Below are positions 53,701-62,978 of a DNA stretch of 64,000 bases, one piece after another; the stretch's first letter is position 1, and each line of letters begins with the position of its first letter. The translations under genes and the position numbers were made by a program. Source of the stretch: Bradyrhizobium sp. CCBAU 051011 (lineage in GTDB: Bacteria; Pseudomonadota; Alphaproteobacteria; Rhizobiales; Xanthobacteraceae); assembly GCF_009930815.1 (NCBI RefSeq), contig NZ_CP022222.1, forward strand, positions 1,282,501 to 1,346,500, given 5' to 3'. The notes under the pieces are model-generated. The model saw only the letters and a program-made list of their open reading frames with translations. It ran no database searches and had not been told where the DNA came from.

Positions 53701-55011
53701 TCAGCGGCTGGCGCGCCACAACGCGATCCGATCACGCATCCGATAGCCCTGGATGAAGGCAGGCATGAACCACGGATTGCCTCGATAGAACGGGATGAAA
53801 GCCGGCGGCCGGAAGTCGAAGGCAGTGCGCGCCCGCTCGTCGTGCCCCATGAGCTTGTGGGCCGCATGCATGCCGATCCACGGCGCCCAGACCACGCCCG
53901 AACCGCAGAAGCCGGTAGCATAAACGATCTCGTCCTTCTCGAAGATACGGGGAATCATGTCACGGTTCATGGCCACATTGCCGAACCAGCTGTGCGAGAG
54001 CCGAACGGCCTCCAGTTCCGGAAACAGATTGACCAAGCCCTCGCGCAGAAGCAGCTTCGGAGCGACGGGATCGCCGACGCGGGAGCTGTCGCGGCCACCG
54101 AGCAAGATGCGTTTGCCGTCGGGTGAAGGTCGGTAATAGAAGCCGACCTCTCGATTCTCGGTGATCATCATGCGTTTCGGCATCAGCCGCGCCATGACTT
54201 CGGGCGCGAGCTCCTCGGTCGCAATGATCCGGCTGCGGACCGGGACCAGCCTGCGGCGCAGGAAGGGCACAGCCCCATCGGTGTGCCCGTTCGTACAAAC
54301 CAGCACCTGACGCGCCTGCACCGAGCCGGCTGCGGTCACGACGCGGAATCCGGAGCCATCTCTCTCTATCGAGACGACCGATGTTCGCGCGTGGACGGTC
54401 AACCCCGAAGCGAGCGCCACCCGCAAGAGTTCGGCATGGAATTTCGCCGGGTGCAGCCCACCGATGTCCATCCGAACCGTGCCGCCGCGGTAGACGTCGG
54501 TGCCGATATAACTGCGTTGCTCAGCATAAGGAACTGCATAAGCCTCGATCCCAAGTTTCTTTGCCAGTCTCTCCGCGCTGCGCGCCATCGTTTCGTATTG
54601 TTCATAGCCGAAGGCGCCTTTGAACTGCCCCACCGGCTGGAAGTCGCATGCGAGCCCTTCCGTCTTGATAAAATCGTACAGGAATTCGCGTGCCGTCTTG
54701 CCTTCCGCCTCGATCGCCAGCGCCTTCTCTTCACCGAACCGTCGCGTGAGCGTCGCGTAATCCGGCCGAATTGTTCCGCTCGTGATTCCACCGTTGCGCG
54801 TCGAAGCTCCCTCCCCTGGATCCATTGCATCAAAGGCAGCTACCGAACGTCCTTCGCGCGCCAGCACCAACCCGGCCGAGAGCCCGGCATAGCCCGCGCC
54901 CACGATCAGCACGTCGAGTTTCTTGGGCAACGGTTGCTGAGGTAGCGGCTTGAGCGGGGCGGCTTCCCACCAATAGGGCGTAGCCTTCTCGGCGACTCGC
55001 GGCGCGTGCAT
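53701..55011 (-). CDS. FAD-dependent amine/amino acid oxidase, DAO family
   Basis: A 436-residue flavoprotein. VLIVGAGYAGLSAGLVLARE near residue 35 is the FAD-binding loop, and GASTRNGGITSGTIRPDYAT resembles the PuuB-type active region. ATGFCGSGVVWAPWIG marks the C-terminal FAD site. It is the last gene of the transporter operon, 60 bases after the permease gene, so its substrate is probably what that transporter imports. Confidence 0.8.
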   Translation of the reverse strand: MHAPRVAEKATPYWWEAAPLKPLPQQPLPKKLDVLIVGAGYAGLSAGLVLAREGRSVAAFDAMDPGEGASTRNGGITSGTIRPDYATLTRRFGEEKALAIEAEGKTAREFLYDFIKTEGLACDFQPVGQFKGAFGYEQYETMARSAERLAKKLGIEAYAVPYAEQRSYIGTDVYRGGTVRMDIGGLHPAKFHAELLRVALASGLTVHARTSVVSIERDGSGFRVVTAAGSVQARQVLVCTNGHTDGAVPFLRRRLVPVRSRIIATEELAPEVMARLMPKRMMITENREVGFYYRPSPDGKRILLGGRDSSRVGDPVAPKLLLREGLVNLFPELEAVRLSHSWFGNVAMNRDMIPRIFEKDEIVYATGFCGSGVVWAPWIGMHAAHKLMGHDERARTAFDFRPPAFIPFYRGNPWFMPAFIQGYRMRDRIALWRASR

Positions 55012-55074
55012 GTCGTTTGCTCCTCCTACTGCAGGCGTGGCTTGGCGCCGCGCCCCGGTCGCGCTGGCTCGGGC

Positions 55075-55953
55075 TCAAATGTGGTCGTCTCGAACGTCGA
55101 GGGCATCTCGCAGGCCGTCGCCGATGAAGTTGAAGCTCGTCACCGCAATCGTAATCGCGGCACCGGGGATGATGGCGAGCCACGGAGCGCTGGCCAGATA
55201 TTGCTGGGCGCCATTGAGCATGTTGCCCCAGCTCGGCATCGGCGGCTGGATTCCGTAGCCGAGGAAGCTGATATAGGCTTCCAGAAGAATCGCGCGGGCG
55301 ACCGCCAGGCTCGCGGCGACGATGATTGGGCCCATCGCATTGGGCAGGATCTCGCGGAACATGATATGCCTTCGGCTAAGTCCCACCATGCGCGCAGCCT
55401 GGACAAACTCGCGCTCCCGCAGCGAACGGACCTCGGCCTCGACGATTCTGGCGGTCTCCATCCAGCTCGTGACGGCAATGATCACGGTGATCATCACCGG
55501 GCTGGGCCGCAGCGTTGCGGCCAGCGCCAGGACGAGGAAGATCGAGGGATAGGAAAGGAAGCCGTCCACCGTGCGCATCAGCGCCGCCCCGACCCAGCCT
55601 CCCCGATAGCCCGCCGTCACGCCGACCAGCGTGCCGATCAACGTCGACAGCAGCATCGCCGAGAATCCCACCAGCAGCGAGACGCGCCCGGCCATCAATA
55701 GCCGCGCCGCCAAATCGCGCCCCAGCGGGTCGGTGCCGAAGTAGTGATTACCGCTGAGAGGTGGAGCAAAGCGGGCGCGCAGATCAATTTGGAGCGAGTC
55801 GTATGGCAGGGCATAGGGACCGAGTGCGCACGCCAACACAAGCAGGGTGATCATCGCGATCCCCACGAGTGCCAGATGATGGCGCATGAAGCGGTACACC
55901 GCACGGCTGTGCCACCAGCGGGTTGGAGTTGCGTGCACGGCAATGGCGGTCAT
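55075..55953 (-). CDS. dppC: Peptide/opine ABC transporter permease, DppC type
   Basis: A 292-residue inner-membrane protein. The N-terminus has the OppC/DppC pattern (YRFMRHHLALVGIAMITLLV), GTDPLGRDLAARLLMAGRVS is the DppC signature, and EAEVRSLREREFVQAARMVG followed by LPNAMGPIIV is the EAA loop that contacts the ATPase. Six membrane helices are expected. It pairs with the DppB-type gene upstream. Confidence 0.85.
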   Translation of the reverse strand: MTAIAVHATPTRWWHSRAVYRFMRHHLALVGIAMITLLVLACALGPYALPYDSLQIDLRARFAPPLSGNHYFGTDPLGRDLAARLLMAGRVSLLVGFSAMLLSTLIGTLVGVTAGYRGGWVGAALMRTVDGFLSYPSIFLVLALAATLRPSPVMITVIIAVTSWMETARIVEAEVRSLREREFVQAARMVGLSRRHIMFREILPNAMGPIIVAASLAVARAILLEAYISFLGYGIQPPMPSWGNMLNGAQQYLASAPWLAIIPGAAITIAVTSFNFIGDGLRDALDVRDDHI

Positions 55954-55991
55954 GTCTGCTGTCTCCTGTAAACAGGCGTGAGTCGTCGGCC

Positions 55992-56942
55992 TCAGCCCAG
56001 GCGGATGCGCGGGTCGACGATAGCGATGACGATGTCTGCGATCAGGTTGCCCAACACGACCAGGATGGCCGAGAATATCAGTAGGCCCATTACGACCGGA
56101 TAGTCGCTATAACCGAGGCTATCGAGAAACAACCGACCCATTCCCGGCCAAGTGAAGACCGTCTCGGTAACCAATGCGCCGGTCAGAATGCTGGGCAATT
56201 GCATCCCCGCCAGCGTGATCATCGGCAACAGCGCGTTGCCGACCACATGCTTGAGCAAGATGCGGCGCTCGCTTACGCCCTTGGCACGAGCCGTCTTGAT
56301 GAAATCCTGGCTTAGCGCATCGAGTGTCGCCGTGCGCATGTAACGGCTCCAGATCGCGACATGAACCAGCGACAGCACCAAGCTTGGCAAGATCAGGTGA
56401 TGCAGATAGTCCAGCACCGAGCCGTCGCCGATCGTGTACATGTTGCCTGCAGGTACCCAACCGAGTTTCAGCGTGAAGATGTAGATGCCGATGAGGCCGA
56501 ACCAGAAAGTCGGGACCGACAGCGCGACCATGGCACCGACCGTCGCGCAATAGTCGAAGAGAGAATAGCGGTGGGTGGCACCGCGGATGCCGATCCAGGA
56601 ACCAATCGCGATCGCCAATGCAGTGGACGTCCCCATGAGCAGCAGCGTCGCCGACAGATGCCGACCAATCACCGCCAGCACCGAAGAGCCATCGCGGAAG
56701 GAGTGTCCCCAGTCGCCCTGAACCAACCGCCAAGCCCAGTCGAGGTACTGAATCCACAGCGGCCGGTTCAGCCCTAGCTGCTCTGCAAGTCGCTCCACGT
56801 CCTTCTGGGTCATGCCGGGATCGAGCCCGAATTGCGCAAGAGGGCCGCCCGGCATGAGATTGAGAACCGTGAAGCCGATGATCGAGACGATCACCAGCAG
56901 CACGACGCTCTGCGAGAGACGATTGAGCAGGAATCCCGACAT
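55992..56942 (-). CDS. dppB: Peptide/opine ABC transporter permease, DppB type
   Basis: A 316-residue inner-membrane protein; ATG 56942 has GGAG six bases before it, although the frame extends to 56954. LLNRLSQSVVLLVIVSIIGF is the first helix; MPGGPLAQFG and RPLWIQYLDWAWRLVQGDWG match DppB/OppB. The EAA loop is ALSQDFIKTARAKGVSERR with KHVVGNALLP. It lies between the binding protein and dppC. Confidence 0.85.
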   Translation of the reverse strand: MSGFLLNRLSQSVVLLVIVSIIGFTVLNLMPGGPLAQFGLDPGMTQKDVERLAEQLGLNRPLWIQYLDWAWRLVQGDWGHSFRDGSSVLAVIGRHLSATLLLMGTSTALAIAIGSWIGIRGATHRYSLFDYCATVGAMVALSVPTFWFGLIGIYIFTLKLGWVPAGNMYTIGDGSVLDYLHHLILPSLVLSLVHVAIWSRYMRTATLDALSQDFIKTARAKGVSERRILLKHVVGNALLPMITLAGMQLPSILTGALVTETVFTWPGMGRLFLDSLGYSDYPVVMGLLIFSAILVVLGNLIADIVIAIVDPRIRLG

Positions 56943-57014
56943 TCGAATCTCCATTCTGCCTTGATAGTGCCAGTCGGTCGCCGCCCGGCTATGCCGGCTT
57001 CGGGCGTCGGTACG

Positions 57015-58682
57015 TCAACTCGCCCAATGCCACGCCACCGCGTTCCAGGATTCCGTGCGCGTGTTGCCGTTTGGCACGACGCCCGAAATCCCCTTCTTCT
57101 GGCCCTGGACCGCATTGCTCTGGTACAGCGGAAGGAAGGGCAGGTCCCGACGGACAAGCTCTTGAACGCGATGATAGATCGCGCGCCGCGCGTCCGGATC
57201 GAAGGTTCGGGCTCCCTTGTCGAGCAACGCATCGACTTCCGGATTGGCGTACTGCGCATTGTTCGAACCACGCCCGCCCTTTGCTGCGATCGAACGCGAG
57301 TGAAGGCGATTGGTAACATCCGGGTCGGCCCCGATCAGATACGTGCTGCCGACTATCACGGAATCGAATTGCGATTGCTGCCAGAACTCGCCCCACATCA
57401 CGGCGGCAGGCAAGTTCGATATCTTCATCTCGACGCCTAACTGCGCAAATGTCTGCTGAAGGAACTGCTGCGCCTGCTCGCGAAGCGGATCGCCTGACGT
57501 GGTCGAGTTGGCGAAGGACAAGCGGACGCCACCTTTGGCGCGAATGCCATCCCGTCCAGGGACCCAGCCGGCCTTGTCGAGTATCTTGCGCGCGCGGTCC
57601 AGATTGTACTCGTGTGCCGGCAGGTTGGGGTTGTAGTACAAGGATTGCTTCGGCATGAAGGTCTCCGTCGGCATCGGCACTCCGTAGTAGAGTCCCTGGA
57701 TGATCGCCTCCTTGTCGATCGCCGCGTAGAGCGCCTCGCGAACCGCAAGTTCCTTGAACTGGGGACGCTCGAGGTTCAGGTAAAAGGACTCGAATGAGGC
57801 CCTTGGGACCAGGGTCACAACGCGGTTCGGCAGCGTCTTGGCTTCCCTATAATGGTCAGGGGTAATGTAGGGCTGACCCACGAGATCCACATCGCCGCTC
57901 TTGAACTGAGTGTAGAGGACGGTGAGATCGGGAATGTATTTGAAGACCAGCCTCTCGATGTGAGGACCTTCACCGAAATATTCGAGGTTAGCCACGAGTT
58001 CAAGATGATCGCCCGGGACCCGCTTGCCCCACTTGAATGCGCCGGTGCCGACCGGGGCCTGATTGAAGGCGGCGTTGCTTGGATTGGCCTCCTTCTCGAG
58101 GATGTGCTTGGGGACGATGAAGGTTTCGGTCAGGAACGACAGGTATGGCGCAAAGGCCTCTTCCATTCGCCACGAGATCTCGGTGGGCGAGATCACCGTG
58201 ATGTCGCGCACGAGCGCATGGCCGGCCGTGCGCCAACTCCGGAAATTGGGATTCATGATCAGTTCGAGGGTGAACTTCACATCCTCGGCGCTGAAAGGCT
58301 TGCCGTCATGCCAACGGACATCGTCACGCAAACGAATTCGCCATTTGAGACCGTCCTCCGAAATACCGCCGTTCTTTTGGTTCGGCACTTCCAGGGCAAG
58401 GTTGGGCTGAATGACGCCTTGGGGATCGATGCGGAATAGCGCGTCGAAAACCGAGAAATGCACGCCATCATCGACTTCAATGTGTGCCATCAGCGGATTG
58501 AATACAGTCGGCTCTTGACCGAGTCCGACGATCACGCGGCCGGTCGGCTTTGCCGTAGAAGTGCGAGCAAGGGCAGGCTTGCCCAAGAGATTTGGCGCGA
58601 AGAGGCTGGCAGCTCCGCCGATCGCCACCATTCGCAGAGCATCGCGCCGCGAGTAGTTCGAAGTCGCAGAACGCTTGGTCAT
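57015..58682 (-). CDS. dppA: Peptide/opine ABC transporter substrate-binding protein, DppA type
   Basis: A 555-residue SBP_bac_5 protein. The twin-arginine signal is visible in YSRRDALRMVAIGGAASL, so it should be exported folded by Tat. The family motifs are VIVGLGQEPTVFNPLM, IRLRDDVRWHDGKPFSAEDV and VREALYAAIDKEAIIQGLYY. The ATG overlaps the stop codon of the ATPase gene. The ligand cannot be read from sequence; relatives bind peptides, nickel, opines or glutathione. Confidence 0.85.
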   Translation of the reverse strand: MTKRSATSNYSRRDALRMVAIGGAASLFAPNLLGKPALARTSTAKPTGRVIVGLGQEPTVFNPLMAHIEVDDGVHFSVFDALFRIDPQGVIQPNLALEVPNQKNGGISEDGLKWRIRLRDDVRWHDGKPFSAEDVKFTLELIMNPNFRSWRTAGHALVRDITVISPTEISWRMEEAFAPYLSFLTETFIVPKHILEKEANPSNAAFNQAPVGTGAFKWGKRVPGDHLELVANLEYFGEGPHIERLVFKYIPDLTVLYTQFKSGDVDLVGQPYITPDHYREAKTLPNRVVTLVPRASFESFYLNLERPQFKELAVREALYAAIDKEAIIQGLYYGVPMPTETFMPKQSLYYNPNLPAHEYNLDRARKILDKAGWVPGRDGIRAKGGVRLSFANSTTSGDPLREQAQQFLQQTFAQLGVEMKISNLPAAVMWGEFWQQSQFDSVIVGSTYLIGADPDVTNRLHSRSIAAKGGRGSNNAQYANPEVDALLDKGARTFDPDARRAIYHRVQELVRRDLPFLPLYQSNAVQGQKKGISGVVPNGNTRTESWNAVAWHWAS

Positions 58683-60370
58683 AACGTCTCTCCTCCCTTG
58701 TGGTGTCCGACGTGGCCTTCATCTTGAGGCATGCTCCCGTGCTGCTCGCCGGGGATCGCTGCCACCAGTTCTCGAGTGTAGGTGGATTTCGGGTTTAGGA
58801 AGATTTGGGACGGCGGTCCGCGCTCGACGATCTGCCCTCGATGCATGACGGCGATTTCATCGCAGATCTGGCTGGCGACACGCAGATCATGCGTGATGAA
58901 GATCATCGAGACACCTGTCTCTCGCTGGATCTGGTCCAGCAGGTTTAAGATCTGGGCCTGGATCGACACGTCGAGCGCGGAGACCGCTTCGTCGGCGATC
59001 AGCAACTTCGGTTTGAACATCAGCGCGCGGGCGATGCCGATGCGTTGGCGCTGCCCGCCGGAGAACTCGTGCGGATAGCGGTCAAAGGCTCCTGAGTCCA
59101 AGCCGACATGAGACAGAAGCTCCCGCGCCCGCTCACAAGCCTCGCTATAGGGCATTCCATGCGCGACCGGGCCGACTGTGAGGATGTGCCCAACCGTCGA
59201 CCGCGGATTGAGCGACGCAAAAGGATCCTGGAAGATCATCTGGATTTTTGGCCGCAGCGACCGAAATTCGGCTTCCGAAAGCCTGGCGATGTCGCGGCCC
59301 TCGAACACAATCGAGCCGCTGTCGCACGCCATGAGCTTGATCAGCAGCCGTCCGAGCGATGATTTGCCCGAACCGCTTTCCCCGACAACGCCTAGCGTGC
59401 GTCCCGGCGTGAGATCGAACGTCACGCTGTTGACCGCAGGCACGATGCGCCGCTTGCCGAACAGCGCGCTACCGCTGCGGTAGGTTTTTGCGAGGCGTTC
59501 AACCTTCAGGATGGACACGCGGTCCGCGGATTGCAAGGGAACACGGTCCTTGCCGGTCAGGTGCGGCACAGCCGCGATCAGGCGTCGCGTATAGAGATGG
59601 TTGGGCGACTTTAGGACCTGCTCGGCACTGCCCTGCTCCACGCAACGGCCCTTTTCCATCACCACGACGTAGTCGGCGATTTCCGCTACAACGCCGAAGT
59701 CGTGGGTGATGAACATGACGCTCATTCCCTTGCGGCGCTGGATGTCGCGGATCAATTGGAGGATCTGCGCCTGGGTGGTCACGTCCAGCGCGGTGGTCGG
59801 CTCGTCAGCGATCAGAATTGCGGGCTCAAGTGCCAGAGCCATGGCGATCATCACCCGCTGCCGCTGCCCACCCGAAAGCCGGAATGGGTACTGGTGATAC
59901 ATGAGCTGCGGATCGGGTAGGCCCACTTCAATCAACAAGTCTATGGCCCGGCTGCGACGGGATTTCGGCGTCCCGACGTCGTGCGCCGCCATCACTTCCT
60001 CGATTTGCGCACCGACGGTCATCAGCGGGTTGAGCGCCGAGAGAGGGTCTTGGAAGATCATCGACACGACGCGGCCGCGCAGGCCGCGGAGCTTGTCGGG
60101 CGAGAGGCCGACGATGTTGATCCCGTCCAAGTGGATCGCACCTGAAGAAATGCGGATCACCTTCGGCAGAAGTCCCATGATCGCATTGGCGGTGACGGAC
60201 TTGCCCGATCCAGATTCCCCGATGATACAGAGGATCTGACCGCGCTTCAGATCGAAGGAGATGTTTTCGACGGCGTAGGCCCGCTCCATTCCTCCCGGCA
60301 GACTGACGCTCAGGTCGCGCACCGAAAGCGCTACATCGGCCGGGGCTATAGCGTGGATGCCAGAGGCCAT
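58679..60370 (-). CDS. Dual ABC ATPase of the peptide/opine transporter (DppD-DppF fusion, GsiA-like)
   Basis: A 563-residue protein from ATG 60370, with GGGGAGG about eight bases upstream. It holds two complete ATPase domains. Each has a Walker A GESGSGKS, a signature ([40 protein letters not shown]), a Walker B ([24 protein letters not shown]) and an H-loop. Separate DppD and DppF proteins are more usual; the fusion is as in GsiA. It drives the permease pair encoded downstream. Confidence 0.85.
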   Translation of the reverse strand: MASGIHAIAPADVALSVRDLSVSLPGGMERAYAVENISFDLKRGQILCIIGESGSGKSVTANAIMGLLPKVIRISSGAIHLDGINIVGLSPDKLRGLRGRVVSMIFQDPLSALNPLMTVGAQIEEVMAAHDVGTPKSRRSRAIDLLIEVGLPDPQLMYHQYPFRLSGGQRQRVMIAMALALEPAILIADEPTTALDVTTQAQILQLIRDIQRRKGMSVMFITHDFGVVAEIADYVVVMEKGRCVEQGSAEQVLKSPNHLYTRRLIAAVPHLTGKDRVPLQSADRVSILKVERLAKTYRSGSALFGKRRIVPAVNSVTFDLTPGRTLGVVGESGSGKSSLGRLLIKLMACDSGSIVFEGRDIARLSEAEFRSLRPKIQMIFQDPFASLNPRSTVGHILTVGPVAHGMPYSEACERARELLSHVGLDSGAFDRYPHEFSGGQRQRIGIARALMFKPKLLIADEAVSALDVSIQAQILNLLDQIQRETGVSMIFITHDLRVASQICDEIAVMHRGQIVERGPPSQIFLNPKSTYTRELVAAIPGEQHGSMPQDEGHVGHHKGGETL

Positions 60371-61048
60371 AAGAATATCCTCCCCTTTCAACCGAGTTCG
60401 GTCATCCCGCTGCGGGCGGAATCTTTGGCTCCTTGCGTCGCCACGCACCCTGGACAGCTCAACAATTCGCCGCTCAACCTGCCATTCCCTCATCGGAGGC
60501 TGCGACATGATTCAGGCCTCCTTGCGCAATAGGCAAGAGCTGCTGCTCAGACTGCAGCGCCGGCCGAATCGGCTACCTCCATCGAGTCGAAGCTCACAGT
60601 GCGTCGCCCTCATGGCTTGATCGCTTCCGTGAAGGTCTGTTCCTGGAAGGCTCATGCAGTTTGCCTCTACGGAGTTCGACTCGTCGATTGAGACTTATTC
60701 TCCTGAGTTTGACGACTTCAACTAACCTGGAGTCGCCGAATGGCAGCATCCGGGCAGCAGGAACTTCTGAAAACGAAGTCCGATTTGGCATTTCAGTCTG
60801 CGTCGCCAGGCCTGTTGGCGGGCGCGATGGACCGGTGTATGCCCCACGCGCGACGGAAGACCGATCCGATTGCGGAGGGTGTGCGTCGGGCTCCAGCGCT
60901 GCGAGATGCGGCGCTAGCGAAGTATTCTCGCAATAATAGCCTATACCGAAGGCAGCAAACCGCAGGATATTCCGTTCGATCGCGAAAGTCCGCGGGAGCG
61001 TGCCGCAATTTCTCGGTTACGATCCAGCAGCAACCGGAGCTCCCCACG
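60371..61048. other. Divergent intergenic region of the catabolic cluster
   Basis: About 680 bases between the transporter operon (leftward) and the FAD oxidase gene (rightward). Promoters for both should lie here. TTGCGCAAT is at 60522-60530 and a weaker ATTCTCGCAAT at 60924-60934. Confidence 0.5.
60522..60530 (-). promoter_or_regulatory. TTGCGCAAT motif upstream of the transporter operon (copy 3)
   Basis: TTGCGCAAT lies about 155 bases before the ATPase start. It repeats the core of the two longer blocks at 48412 and 53628; the flanks are not conserved here. Confidence 0.35.
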
Positions 61049-62374
61049 ATGAGCGCGCCGCTCATGCATATCGAATCCACTCCATCCCTGCCTCAAGAGG
61101 CAGACGTCGTCGTCATCGGCGGCGGAGTGGTTGGCGTGTTCACGAGCTACTATCTCGCCCGTCGCGGGCTCAAGATCGCCTTGCTGGAAAAGGGCCGTGT
61201 CGCAGCTGAACAGTCCAGCCGCAACTGGGGATGGTGCCGCCAACAGAACCGCGACGCGCGCGAGTTACCGCTTGCGACCAAAAGCCTCGATCTCTGGGAG
61301 CGAGTTGCCCAGGAGACCGGCGAGGATACGGGTTTTCGCCGCTGTGGCCTGTTGTATTTGTCGAACGACGAAAATGAGCTGGCCGGCTGGGCAAAGTGGC
61401 GAGACTTCGCCAGGACCGCCGGCGTTACGACGCATATGCTGAGCGCGGAAGAGGCGAGCGAGCGAGGCAAGGCGACTGGTCGCAAGTGGAAAGGCGGCGT
61501 CTTCTCTCCAACCGATGGGACGGCAGATACTTCAAAGGCCGTACCGATCGCCGCGCTCGCGATCATGGCGGCAGGTGGCACGGTACACCAGCAATGCGCG
61601 GCTCGCGGCATAGAGCTCAGCGCCGGCCGAGTCAGCGGAGTGGTGACTGAAGCGGGCACGATTCGGACGAAGACGGTGGTCATGGCAGGAGGCGCATGGG
61701 CCTCTTCGTTCTGCAACCAGCTTGGAATTCGCTTCCCACAGGTTTCCGTCCGCTCTTCCATTCTCGCCCTGGCTCCCGGCGCGGCCGGCCTGCCCGATGC
61801 CCTGTACGCGGGGCTCGTGTCGCTCACGCGACGTGGCAACGGCGGATACACGCTGGCAATCAGCGGGCGCGCGCGAGTCGACCCCACGCCGCAGCAGTTC
61901 AGGTTCGGCCGCGAATTCCTGCCCATGTTCGCCCGCCGGTGGCGAAGTCTCACTCCTGGGGCCTTCGAAGGCTTGCGGCAAGGTCACGAGTCGCTGGCGA
62001 AATGGAAGCTCGACGAGGTGACCCCGATGGAGCTGAACCGAACGCTCGATCCTCACCCCGATATGAGGCAGATTCGGCTGACGTATCGACGAGCCAGCAA
62101 GCTCGTGCCGGAACTCGGGCACGTCGCAATCTCAAACGTGTGGGCCGGCTACATCGACAGCACGCCAGACGGTATTCCGGCAATCGGTGAAGTTGAGTCG
62201 ATTCCAGGTTTCATCCTGGCAGCGGGATTCAGCGGCCACGGCTTCGGGATCGGTCCCGGCGCGGGACATATGATCGCCGACATCATTACAGGTAGCGAGC
62301 CGATCGTAGACCCCCGCCCTTACAGGCCGGAGCGGCTGAAAATGAGCGCCTGGGGCAAGGTCAGCGAGTTCTAG
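61049..62374 (+). CDS. FAD-dependent amine/amino acid oxidase, DadA/DAO family
   Basis: A 441-residue flavoprotein; ATG 61049 is chosen as the start just before the family-like sequence (GGAG ten bases upstream). DVVVIGGGVVGVFTSYYLAR is the FAD-binding loop, and EQSSRNWGWCRQQNRDAREL follows. The C-terminal part is GYIDSTPDGIPAIGEVESIP and AGFSGHGFGIGPGAGHMIAD. It is a DadA-like oxidase, the third DAO-family enzyme of the cluster. It is transcribed toward the Lrp/AsnC gene and may share its transcript. Confidence 0.8.
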   Translation: MSAPLMHIESTPSLPQEADVVVIGGGVVGVFTSYYLARRGLKIALLEKGRVAAEQSSRNWGWCRQQNRDARELPLATKSLDLWERVAQETGEDTGFRRCGLLYLSNDENELAGWAKWRDFARTAGVTTHMLSAEEASERGKATGRKWKGGVFSPTDGTADTSKAVPIAALAIMAAGGTVHQQCAARGIELSAGRVSGVVTEAGTIRTKTVVMAGGAWASSFCNQLGIRFPQVSVRSSILALAPGAAGLPDALYAGLVSLTRRGNGGYTLAISGRARVDPTPQQFRFGREFLPMFARRWRSLTPGAFEGLRQGHESLAKWKLDEVTPMELNRTLDPHPDMRQIRLTYRRASKLVPELGHVAISNVWAGYIDSTPDGIPAIGEVESIPGFILAAGFSGHGFGIGPGAGHMIADIITGSEPIVDPRPYRPERLKMSAWGKVSEF

Positions 62375-62488
62375 AAAAGCAGTTTCCGTCCCGGTGGGAA
62401 AAGATGCTGGTTGATGCTATGACAACGCGTATGACGCTGAAGGCTCAAGGCATTGACGCCATTATCGCCCACCTCTCATGGCATTGCT

Positions 62489-62965
62489 ATGAAGCTCGAT
62501 AAGATCGACATCCGGATTTTATGCGAACTGCAGAAGAACGGGCGGATTTCCAACGTCGAGCTCTCGGAGCTGATAAACCTTTCGCCGAGCCCATGTCTGA
62601 TGCGCGTCAAGAGGCTCCAGACGGAGGGCTTCATCACCGGCTATTCCGCCCAGATCGACGTGTCCAAGCTCGGGCAAACTCTGACCGTGTTTGCCGAAAT
62701 CACCCTGAAGAATCATAGGCAGATCGATTTCGCTCGCTTTCTCACGACAATCGAGAAGATCGATTCCGTCGTAGAATGCCATCTCGTTTCGGGTGGGTAC
62801 GACTATCTGGTAAAATTCATCACCGCAGGGATTAGCGAATACCAGGCGGTCATGGAACGCCTCGTGGAGATGGATATCGGCATCGACAAATACTTCAGCT
62901 TTGTCGTGCTGAAATCCCCCATCGTGAAATCCCATCTGCCGCTCGAAAGCATCTTCAATAGCTAA
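62489..62965 (+). CDS. Lrp/AsnC family transcriptional regulator
   Basis: A 158-residue regulator from ATG 62489. The N-terminal winged helix-turn-helix reads MKLDKIDIRILCELQKNGRI, SNVELSELINLSPSPCLMRV and KRLQTEGFITGYSAQID. The C-terminal RAM ligand-binding domain contains VVECHLVSGGYDYLVKF. Such proteins bind amino acids and usually control the neighbouring catabolic genes. The TTGCGCA motifs upstream of the ald, GNAT and transporter units are candidate targets. Confidence 0.85.
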   Translation: MKLDKIDIRILCELQKNGRISNVELSELINLSPSPCLMRVKRLQTEGFITGYSAQIDVSKLGQTLTVFAEITLKNHRQIDFARFLTTIEKIDSVVECHLVSGGYDYLVKFITAGISEYQAVMERLVEMDIGIDKYFSFVVLKSPIVKSHLPLESIFNS

Positions 62966-62978
62966 TGAACAGCAGTGA

